Positions 1 through 4,778 of a DNA stretch of 6,778 nt are shown piece by piece (within the stretch, counting starts at the first letter, position 1; every line of letters starts with the position of its first letter). The position numbers and the translations under genes are program-made. Source of the stretch: Lachnospiraceae bacterium (GTDB taxonomy: Bacteria > Bacillota > Clostridia > Lachnospirales > Lachnospiraceae); contig JAJPZP010000179.1 in assembly GCA_021204285.1 (NCBI GenBank), positions 1-6,778 of the forward strand. The letters run 5' to 3'. A model generated the notes under the pieces. It saw only the letters and a list, made by a program, of their open reading frames with translations, searched no databases and was not told the DNA's origin.

Positions 1-81
1 GATTTCCTGTTATATGATAAAGATTCGCAATTGGAAATGAGGGTTCCGGGAAACCTGAAAAATGTCATTGAAAGTCCATAA
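1..81 (+). CDS. Possible C-terminal end of an upstream gene (partial)
   Basis: Reading from base 1, this frame stays open for 26 codons and stops at TAA 79-81, while the other two forward frames stop earlier. The residues (ending NLKNVIESP) have a mixed, protein-like composition of the kind seen at the end of a soluble domain. No family can be recognised from so few residues. A good promoter begins inside its last codons, and no terminator hairpin follows, so the upstream transcript may read on. It could be a chance open frame. Confidence 0.4.
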   Translation, partial: DFLLYDKDSQLEMRVPGNLKNVIESP

Positions 82-96
82 ATAATGACATATTAT
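68..96 (+). promoter_or_regulatory. Sigma-A-type promoter upstream of the 109-residue gene
   Basis: The -35 box TTGAAA (68-73) is separated by 17 bases from the -10 box TATTAT (91-96). Each box differs from consensus at one position. Transcription would start near 103, giving a leader of roughly 115 bases before the ATG at 217. The -35 box overlaps the end of the possible upstream reading frame. Confidence 0.55.
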
Positions 97-216
97 AAAA
101 ATAAATCCATAAAATATGGGACATGGGAAACGGTTCCTGATGAAATACTCTCGTGCGGGCTGCGGAAACCTGCGGCAAGGAAAATGATCTTACAGAAGAG
201 ATCGGAAGGAGGAAAA

Positions 217-546
217 ATGGATAAGGAAAAAGAAACGATGATGCGACAGGAAGGGAAACATGAACTGGAAAGACTGCTTCGCTGGATTGCCGAAAATCGG
301 GAGCAGTGGCTGTGTATTTGTGATCCGGAATATTTTGGCCTGTCGGTAGGGAAGAGACGCGAGCTGATCGAGAACCTGAAGGAGGCAGGGCTCTACACGG
401 CGGCATATATCGTGTTCTGGACAGCCGGCGCCCGCTCGCCGGAGCTGGAAGGAGCCCGGACGCAGCTGGTAAATGAGGCGATCGCGGAGCTTTCAGTCGA
501 TGACGTCATGGAACGGATGGAAAAAATTCTGGAACCTTATAAATAA
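217..546 (+). CDS. Small helical protein of unknown function (109 aa)
   Basis: I do not recognise this protein. The start at ATG 217 is chosen because AGGAGG (207-212) lies just upstream. The same frame is open back to an ATG at 85, but that codon sits inside the promoter -10 region and has no ribosome-binding site, so the longer version is rejected. The protein is charged at its N-terminus and appears mainly alpha-helical and soluble, with no signal peptide or convincing membrane segment. Visible marks are a helix ending in LERLLRWIAENREQW, a CICDPEYFGL stretch (about residues 33-42) with two Cys, a central YIVFW segment (64-68), and an amphipathic C-terminal helix ending at EPYK. It is monocistronic, with its own promoter and a strong terminator. 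Coding character is convincing; function is unknown. Confidence 0.8.
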   Translation: MDKEKETMMRQEGKHELERLLRWIAENREQWLCICDPEYFGLSVGKRRELIENLKEAGLYTAAYIVFWTAGARSPELEGARTQLVNEAIAELSVDDVMERMEKILEPYK

Positions 547-562
547 GAAGAAGCACTGCCTG

Positions 563-594
563 ATCGGCTGGCCATTATGGTCAGCCGATTTTTT
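563..594 (+). terminator. Rho-independent terminator
   Basis: The arm ATCGGCTGGCC (563-573) and the arm GGTCAGCCGAT (579-589) form an 11-pair stem with one G-T wobble and a 5-base ATTAT loop. A T run follows at 589-594. It lies 17 bases after the stop of the 109-residue gene and isolates that gene from what follows. Confidence 0.88.
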
Positions 595-625
595 GCGCGC
601 TGTTTTACAGTGTATAAAGGCGAAA

Positions 626-664
626 TGCAAATAATAACATTGCATTTGCAAAGCACAAATGTTA
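626..664 (+). promoter_or_regulatory. Two nested inverted repeats over the promoter, candidate operators
   Basis: TGCAAAT (626-632) is matched by ATTTGCA (644-650), a perfect 7-base inverted repeat with an 11-base spacer. TAACATT (635-641) is matched by AATGTTA (658-664), another perfect 7-base pair with a 16-base spacer. The arms overlap the -35 box, the spacer and the start of the -10 box, where a repressor would block polymerase. Binding by a dimeric regulator is an inference; the AT-rich composition makes short inverted repeats less surprising. Confidence 0.4.
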
Positions 665-668
665 CAAT
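640..668 (+). promoter_or_regulatory. Sigma-A-type promoter of the beta-helix gene, extended -10
   Basis: The -35 box TTGCAT (640-645) and the -10 box TACAAT (663-668) are 17 bases apart. TG at 660-661 makes an extended -10 (TGTTACAAT), which can compensate for the weak -35. Transcription would start near 675, leaving about 150 bases of leader before the ATG at 826. Inverted repeats overlap the promoter and are listed separately. Confidence 0.65.
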
Positions 669-825
669 GAGCGAAGAATAAAGACGGTATTGCCTGCTTG
701 ATACAGAGAACTGAGGGAGTAACGGGCCAGACCCGGTTATGAAGGAGGCGGAAAATAAGGTGCGAGCCGACCTGCGACTACAGGACGATTCCGCAGGAGT
801 ACAAAGGGGAAAGGGAATAAATTAT
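669..825 (+). promoter_or_regulatory. Long, partly structured 5' leader of the beta-helix gene
   Basis: The predicted transcript carries about 150 untranslated bases. TAACGGG (720-726) can pair with CCC plus GTTA (732-739) around a 5-base loop with one bulged G, directly before an AAGGAGG at 742-748. Farther on, CCTGCG (771-776) pairs perfectly with CGCAGG (792-797), or alternatively CCTG (771-774) with CAGG (781-784), so two exclusive folds exist. The AAGGAGG is 11 bases before GTG 760, which is in frame with the signal peptide, so a leader start with a 22-residue extension is conceivable. No known riboswitch class could be matched by eye. Confidence 0.35.
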
Positions 826-927
826 ATGAAAAATGGAAGAAAATGGTTGATATTCTTGTTGGCGCTGGTTCTGGTGCTGGGAATGGCACCGGGGGGGCGT
901 GTCGGCCACGGCGGCAGATGGAAATAA
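826..927 (+). pseudogene. Detached signal peptide of the beta-helix surface protein (frame broken)
   Basis: ATG 826 follows AAGGGA (811-816) at a 9-base spacing. It encodes a textbook Sec signal: a basic n-region (MKNGRKW) and a hydrophobic core (LIFLLALVLVLGMA). The frame then meets seven G at 891-897, continues as RVGHGGRWK and stops at TAA 925-927, giving only 33 residues. With one G removed, the same start reads on through GGVSATAADG, which offers an A-T-A cleavage site, and into the large downstream frame. The two pieces are therefore one gene split by a one-base excess. As written, the expressed product would be a short secreted or degraded peptide. It is the 5' part of the gene at 899-2326, not an independent gene. 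Confidence 0.65.
891..897 (+). repeat. G7 homopolymer at the frame break
   Basis: Seven consecutive G lie between the signal-peptide hydrophobic core and its expected cleavage site. Six G would join the frame starting at ATG 826 to the frame ending at 2326, giving 499 residues. Runs of this kind are prone to slippage in replication and also to sequencing error, so both a switchable tract and an artefact are possible. Confidence 0.7.
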
Positions 928-2326
928 CGGAGGGACAGAAACGACTGCGGATGAGGGTGACGGAGAAGAGGATAATAGTGCAGATAGCCAGGATGGATCC
1001 GGGGAGACGAACCTGACGCTGACATTGACGTCGAAGACCCTGACTGTTGATGCCTCAGCGACGGAGGTGGAGGGCGAAACCTATACATCGATCCAGGATG
1101 CGCTTGACTATATAAGCGATCAGGATGATAAGGATGGCTGGACTATCACGGTTGAGTCTGGTACATATACCTATTTTACGGTGAATCAGTATATCAGTAA
1201 TCTGACTATCAAAGGCGAGAATGGCGCAACAGTGGATTGCTCCGATGGTTCCATTCAGCTGATGGGCGATACCATCACTCTGGAAGGCCTGACCTTTACG
1301 GCAAAAGATACCGCCTGGAGTGTCCCCGTGATCAAGGATGCCTCCAGTAATGCAGGGCTTTTTTATGATTCGATGGTAACAATCAAGAACTGCGATTTTA
1401 TAGGAACAAATGCAGGCTGTGCGCTCTGGATCTGTCGTTTAAATGCAACGGTAAAGGATTGTACTTTTGACGGCTTCAGCTATGCGATTGAGATCATTAA
1501 CGAGACAAGCATTGCTGCCAAAATCGATACAGAGATTACGACCGGCACGATTACGATCGATGGTAACACCGTGACGAACTGCGACTTCTTTGTTCACTAT
1601 GGAGTGCGATCCGGGATTACCTTTGTTGTTGCGAATAATATAGTGACCGGCTCCTCAGACAAGATCTGCGCTTCTCTTTTTGCCTGGAAAGGCGAAAGCA
1701 TCACGGTGACCGGTAATACATTTATCTATGCCGCCTTTGGCCTGCAGAATGCGATCAATGGGGTAAGCGCAAAAGGTTTTCTTGATACAAACACTTTTGA
1801 TGAGCACAGCTATGTGGTCGACGATTATTACAACTATAGTACAAAGGCAGATTATTCTGCGACCTACTATGCGAAGGAGATTGCCGGGAAGACGCCGGTG
1901 TGGTCTGTGGATACAGAAAATACTGGAGATTATGCCGATAAATTTACGGCAGCCTTATCTGGCCGTGAAAATGATAACCCGCTGATCTTCACGACGACAG
2001 GCGGCATAGGCGATCTGGTCTGCATGGGTCTGGCATACCATGCGATCAATCTGGATTATATCGAGGATCCGGAGCCGGAACAAGAAACGGAGACGCCGGA
2101 AACCCCATCCGACACCTCTTCGCACAGTTCCTCATCGGGTTCCGGCTCCAGCAGCTCGAGTTCCGAAGTGACGGCTGTCACCTCGGCGCAGACCGGCGAT
2201 ACCACGAATATCTGGCTGCCGCTTCTGGGTCTCCTTGTGGCGATTGCGGGGCTGGGAAGTTTTGGTGGTGCGTTCTCGGGCTTTATGATATACTTCCATG
2301 AGAGACGCAATCGAGGAGGAATCTGA
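899..2326 (+). CDS. Beta-helix surface protein with sortase-like C-terminal anchor
   Basis: The readable frame gives 475 residues from GTG 899, but that codon has no proper ribosome-binding site and falls inside the signal-peptide c-region. The true start is probably ATG 826, interrupted by the G7 run. After an acidic Gly/Asp/Glu/Thr-rich stretch (residues 6-37) comes a beta-strand-rich body with successive turns such as VTIKNCDFIGT (160-170), ATVKDCTFDGF (183-193), ITIDGNTVTNC (218-228) and ITVTGNTFIYA (268-278). These are typical of right-handed parallel beta-helix (pectate-lyase-like) folds. No catalytic site is evident, so a binding or adhesin role is as likely as polysaccharide cleavage. 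A Ser-rich linker (407-422) leads to QTGD (431-434), a hydrophobic segment (438-466) and the basic tail HERRNR. This matches the layout of a cell-wall sorting signal but lacks the LP of LPxTG. The DUF1445 gene follows 2 bases later. Confidence 0.85.
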   Translation: MSATAADGNNGGTETTADEGDGEEDNSADSQDGSGETNLTLTLTSKTLTVDASATEVEGETYTSIQDALDYISDQDDKDGWTITVESGTYTYFTVNQYISNLTIKGENGATVDCSDGSIQLMGDTITLEGLTFTAKDTAWSVPVIKDASSNAGLFYDSMVTIKNCDFIGTNAGCALWICRLNATVKDCTFDGFSYAIEIINETSIAAKIDTEITTGTITIDGNTVTNCDFFVHYGVRSGITFVVANNIVTGSSDKICASLFAWKGESITVTGNTFIYAAFGLQNAINGVSAKGFLDTNTFDEHSYVVDDYYNYSTKADYSATYYAKEIAGKTPVWSVDTENTGDYADKFTAALSGRENDNPLIFTTTGGIGDLVCMGLAYHAINLDYIEDPEPEQETETPETPSDTSSHSSSSGSGSSSSSSEVTAVTSAQTGDTTNIWLPLLGLLVAIAGLGSFGGAFSGFMIYFHERRNRGGI

Positions 2327-2328
2327 AA

Positions 2329-3138
2329 ATGAAAGATTACAGCAGCACGTCGCCGGAGGAAATATGGAAGCGGATCCGTTCCGGGGAGATTGATTATCAG
2401 ACCTCGGGCATGTGCGCGGGTTACGCGCAGGCAAATCTGGTCATTCTGCCGAAGCGCTACGCGGACGATTTCAAAGAGTTTGCGAGGAAGAATCCGAAGC
2501 CCTGTCCGATTCTGGAGATCGTGGAGGGGACGCCGGACATTCATGCCATGGGAGAGGGCGCCAGCATCGTGACGGATCTCCCGCGGTATTATGTGTATCG
2601 GAACGGTGTCCGGACGGAGGAGCTGACAGACGTCTCCTCCTACTGGAAGGAGGATTCGGTCGCATTCCTGATTGGCTGCAGCTTTTCCTTTGAGGAGGCG
2701 CTGATGAGTGCCGGCATCGAGGTGCGCCACATTGTGATGGGGCGCAATGTGCCGATGTATAAGACGAATATCGCCTGCGCGGAGGCAGGCGTATTCCGGG
2801 GGCCGATGGTGGTCAGCATGCGTCCGATGACGCCCCAGGACGCGCAGCGGGCGAAGGAGATCACGGAACGTTACCCGAATGTCCACGGCGGCCCGGTTCA
2901 GATCGGGGATCCGGAGGCCATTGGCATCAGGGATATTGACCGGCCGGATTACGGCGACTCTGTCGAGATCCGGGAGGGGGAGATCCCGGTATTCTGGGCC
3001 TGCGGCGTGACGCCCCAGGCGGCGATTGAGAATGCGAAGCTTCCGCTTGTTATCACGCATGCCCCGGGTCATATGTTCATCACAAATGTGAAGAATACAG
3101 AGCTGAACGATTACCTTGAAGCCCGGAAGCAAAAATAA
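2329..3138 (+). CDS. DUF1445 / UPF0317 family putative hydro-lyase (YcsI-like)
   Basis: The 269-residue product fits the usual length of the DUF1445 family (UPF0317, including Bacillus YcsI), annotated as putative hydro-lyases and related to part of mammalian D-glutamate cyclase. Family landmarks are visible: an N-terminal PEEIWKRIRSGE helix and the GYAQANLVILP segment (31-41), GCSFSFEEAL (116-125), a YKTNIAC stretch (144-150), GGPVQIGDP (187-195), and the C-terminal THAPGHMFITN (243-253) with two conserved His. The enzyme is expected to be cytosolic; its natural substrate is not established. ATG 2329 follows AGGAGG (2314-2319) at 9 bases, and that site lies inside the end of the beta-helix gene. 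The 2-base gap suggests co-transcription and possibly translational coupling. No terminator hairpin follows, so its transcript may run through the tRNA gene to the next terminator. Family assignment is firm; the reaction is not. Confidence 0.92.
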   Translation: MKDYSSTSPEEIWKRIRSGEIDYQTSGMCAGYAQANLVILPKRYADDFKEFARKNPKPCPILEIVEGTPDIHAMGEGASIVTDLPRYYVYRNGVRTEELTDVSSYWKEDSVAFLIGCSFSFEEALMSAGIEVRHIVMGRNVPMYKTNIACAEAGVFRGPMVVSMRPMTPQDAQRAKEITERYPNVHGGPVQIGDPEAIGIRDIDRPDYGDSVEIREGEIPVFWACGVTPQAAIENAKLPLVITHAPGHMFITNVKNTELNDYLEARKQK

Positions 3139-3150
3139 TTAAAAAAACAC

Positions 3151-3179
3151 TTGCATTTACGAAGAACCTATGATATATT
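3151..3179 (+). promoter_or_regulatory. tRNA-Glu promoter, extended -10
   Basis: TTGCAT (3151-3156), a 17-base spacer and TATATT (3174-3179), with TG at 3171-3172, form an extended -10 promoter. It begins 12 bases after the DUF1445 stop and would start transcription near 3186, about 20 bases before the mature tRNA 5' end. The -35 hexamer and following TT are the same (TTGCATTT) as at the beta-helix promoter. Confidence 0.75.
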
Positions 3180-3204
3180 AGTCAAGTCGGTACGAAAGCC
3201 GCGT

Positions 3205-3276
3205 GGTGGATTGGTCAAGGGGCTAAGACGCCGCCCTCTCACGGCGGAAACAGGGGTTCGATTCCCCTATCCACTA
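3205..3276 (+). tRNA. tRNA-Glu: tRNA-Glu (anticodon CTC)
   Basis: A complete 72-base cloverleaf can be drawn. The acceptor arm GGTGGAT (3205-3211) pairs with ATCCACT (3269-3275), including one terminal G-T pair, and the discriminator is A3276. The D stem is GTC (3214-3216) with GAC (3227-3229). The anticodon stem CCGCC/GGCGG (3231-3235, 3243-3247) closes the loop CTCTCAC with anticodon CTC at 3238-3240. The T stem AGGGG/CCCCT (3252-3256, 3264-3268) encloses TTCGATT. CCA is not encoded and must be added by tRNA nucleotidyltransferase. It is a single-gene unit between its own promoter and terminator. Confidence 0.97.
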
Positions 3277-3283
3277 CTCGCAG

Positions 3284-3328
3284 GAGCGCGAAGATCTTGG
3301 AAAAGGTTTTCGGGCTCTTTTTCTTTTT
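3284..3328 (+). terminator. Rho-independent terminator after the tRNA
   Basis: The arm GAGCGCGAAGA (3284-3294) pairs with TTTTCGGGCTC (3307-3317) with one G-G mismatch and one G-T pair, around a 12-base loop. It is followed by a T-rich tail (TTTTTCTTTTT, 3318-3328). It ends the tRNA transcript and any read-through from the DUF1445 gene. Confidence 0.85.
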
Positions 3329-3356
3329 AAAATCTTTTAATCTGTCTAAGCTGTCC

Positions 3357-3385
3357 TTGTTTTATCCGATGCGTTTTGCTATAAT
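3357..3385 (+). promoter_or_regulatory. Promoter of the zinc-ribbon/DegV/TPR operon
   Basis: TTGTTT (3357-3362), a 17-base spacer and a perfect TATAAT (3380-3385), with TG at 3377-3378 giving TGCTATAAT, form a strong extended -10 promoter. The start would be near 3392, about 37 bases before the first gene. No other promoter is obvious before the window end, so all three downstream genes probably share it. Confidence 0.78.
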
Positions 3386-3428
3386 ACAATAGGGTTAGAA
3401 GTGCTTAAGAAGGAGGCTGACGGTTCCT

Positions 3429-3872
3429 ATGATGGCTTTTATTATTTATGTTGTGATTATCGTGCTGATTTTTCGTTATACGAGGAAGAAGAGGAAAGCC
3501 AGCTCCAACAGCAGAGGGCGTGCTGCAGATAAGGCCAGCCAGGCTTCGCCGTCTGCCGCTGCATCGACGTCGAAAAAGAACCTGCTGAAGAGGCAGAAGG
3601 CGTCGGCCAGGCCGAATCAGAAAAGGGAGACGAAGCAGACCGCGCAGGAGAAGCAGTACAGCGCGAAGACGCGGGGCTCGAGTGATAACTGCAGTTATGA
3701 GGCGGCCTATTCCAAAGGACAGCCCGCCAGACTGGGACTTCGCGGCGATTACGGAGAGGAAGTCCGCCAGGGGCAGATCTGTGTCCGCTGTGGCTATTGC
3801 GGGGCGGAAAATCTGGTTCCTGCAGGGAGCAGGGAACATTATCATTGTTATTTTTGCTGGGAAAAATTATAA
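3429..3872 (+). CDS. Membrane-anchored zinc-ribbon protein of unknown function (147 aa)
   Basis: Residues 3-16 form a single hydrophobic helix (AFIIYVVIIVLIFR) followed at once by a very basic stretch (YTRKKRK), which predicts a membrane anchor with the rest in the cytoplasm. Residues 24-87 are a Lys/Ser/Ala/Gln-rich, probably disordered linker. The C-terminus carries a compact zinc ribbon: C121-x2-C124 in CGYCGAENLVP and C140-x2-C143 in CYFCWEKL, with an additional C118. Such ribbons bind one structural zinc and often serve as protein or nucleic-acid contact modules; no enzyme domain is present. AGGAGG (3411-3416) precedes ATG 3429 by 12 bases, and an adjacent in-frame ATG at 3432 could also be used. 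DegV follows after 15 bases, with its ribosome-binding site overlapping this stop codon. I do not recognise a named family. Confidence 0.87.
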   Translation: MMAFIIYVVIIVLIFRYTRKKRKASSNSRGRAADKASQASPSAAASTSKKNLLKRQKASARPNQKRETKQTAQEKQYSAKTRGSSDNCSYEAAYSKGQPARLGLRGDYGEEVRQGQICVRCGYCGAENLVPAGSREHYHCYFCWEKL

Positions 3873-3887
3873 GGGGACAGTGATCTG

Positions 3888-4748
3888 ATGGGAAATATAG
3901 CGATCATCACGGACAGCAACAGCGGCATTTCACAGGAGTGGGCGAAGGAACTGGGAATCTATGTCATCCCGATGCCGTTTACGATTGACGGGAAGGAGTT
4001 CCTTGATGGAGTCACGCTCTTTCCGGAGAATTTTTACGCTTATCTGGAGCAGGATGCGGACGTGTGCACTTCCCAGCCATCTCCGGAGTCTATCACGAAG
4101 CTGTGGGACGAGCTGCTTCAGACGCATGACGAGATTGTCCATATTCCCATGTCGAGCGGCCTCTCCGGCAGCTGCCAGACCGCGCGGATGCTGGCGGAGG
4201 ACTATGATGGGAGAGTGCAGGTGGTTGACAATCAGCGGATCTCCGTCACGCAGGTCTGTTCGGTGCTGGACGCGCTTCATCTGGCCGCGGCAGGCAGGAG
4301 TGCGGCGCAGATTCGGGAAGCCCTGGAGAGAGAGGGGCTTGAGGCCAGTATCTATATCATGGTGCCGACACTGAAATATCTGAAGAAGGGCGGCAGAGTC
4401 ACGCCGGCCGGTGCGGCGCTCGGGACGATGCTGCGGCTGAAGCCGGTATTGCAGATTCAGGGCGGGAAACTGGACGCCTTCGCGAAGGTGCGCACGGTCA
4501 ACGCGGCTAAGTGCACGATGCTGGACGCGCTGCATAAGGACAGGAAGGAGCGCTTTGCGGACGTCCGGATGCAGTTCGCGATTGCGCATACGCGTAACGA
4601 GGCGGCTGCGCAGGAATTTAAAAAAGAGATCGAGGCAGAGTTCCCGGATCAGACGAATATCCTGGTGCATGAGCTGTCCCTGAGCGTTGCCTGTCATATC
4701 GGGGCGGGCGCTCTGGCCTGCGGATGCGCTAAGATAATGGAAGTATAG
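3888..4748 (+). CDS. DegV-family fatty-acid-binding protein (FakB-like)
   Basis: The 286-residue product has the full DegV layout and typical length. Landmarks are the N-terminal IITDSNSGIS (6-15), TSQPSP (61-66), SSGLSGSCQTA (89-99), the second-domain hallmark LKYLKKGGRVTP (162-173) followed by LKPVL (184-188), and the C-terminal HIGAGA (270-275). In characterised relatives (FakB), the protein holds a fatty acid while the kinase FakA phosphorylates its carboxyl group for phospholipid synthesis. Thr61 or Ser62, Arg170 and His270 are the likely counterparts of the conserved head-group pocket, as judged from motif position only. No fakA-like gene is in the window, so kinase partnership is inferred; many Clostridia carry several DegV paralogues. 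AAGGGG (3871-3876) overlaps the upstream stop and lies 11 bases before ATG 3888. The protein is cytosolic. The TPR gene follows 30 bases later. Confidence 0.96.
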   Translation: MGNIAIITDSNSGISQEWAKELGIYVIPMPFTIDGKEFLDGVTLFPENFYAYLEQDADVCTSQPSPESITKLWDELLQTHDEIVHIPMSSGLSGSCQTARMLAEDYDGRVQVVDNQRISVTQVCSVLDALHLAAAGRSAAQIREALEREGLEASIYIMVPTLKYLKKGGRVTPAGAALGTMLRLKPVLQIQGGKLDAFAKVRTVNAAKCTMLDALHKDRKERFADVRMQFAIAHTRNEAAAQEFKKEIEAEFPDQTNILVHELSLSVACHIGAGALACGCAKIMEV

Positions 4749-4763
4749 TAGTAAAGATAGAAA

Positions 4764-4769
4764 AGAGGG
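4764..4769 (+). promoter_or_regulatory. Ribosome-binding site that sets a TTG start
   Basis: AGAGGG sits 9 bases before TTG 4779. An in-frame TAG at 4758-4760 limits how far upstream the gene can begin. ATG 4771 is only one base from this site and is in another frame that stops at 4801-4803. The first in-frame ATG (4902) would remove the first 41 codons, so TTG 4779 is the best start. Confidence 0.65.
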
Positions 4770-4778
4770 TATGATCCA

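Noticed and set aside
85..216. N-terminal extension of the 109-residue protein from ATG 85
   Set aside because: The ATG lies between the -35 and -10 boxes with no ribosome-binding site, while AGGAGG precedes ATG 217.
65..406. 113-codon open frame on the - strand
   Set aside because: Low-complexity Ser/Phe/Pro product opposite the 109-residue gene, which has its own promoter, ribosome-binding site and terminator.
739..825. Signal-peptide start moved up to ATG 739
   Set aside because: The AAGGAGG lies after this ATG, not before it, and the added residues are polar and would bury the signal peptide; ATG 826 has its own AAGGGA. GTG 760 is kept only as a weak alternative.
669..825. Named riboswitch (SAM-I or c-di-GMP type) in the leader
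   Set aside because: A few fragments (GAGGGA, GGGCC) resemble pieces of known cores, but the full conserved cores and junction order are absent.
2056..3132. 358-codon open frame on the - strand
   Set aside because: It is opposite the DUF1445 gene, which has clear family motifs on the + strand; the reverse product has none.
3205..3276. tRNA-Glu as an integration site for a mobile element
   Set aside because: No integrase gene and no repeated copy of the tRNA 3' end were seen in the window.
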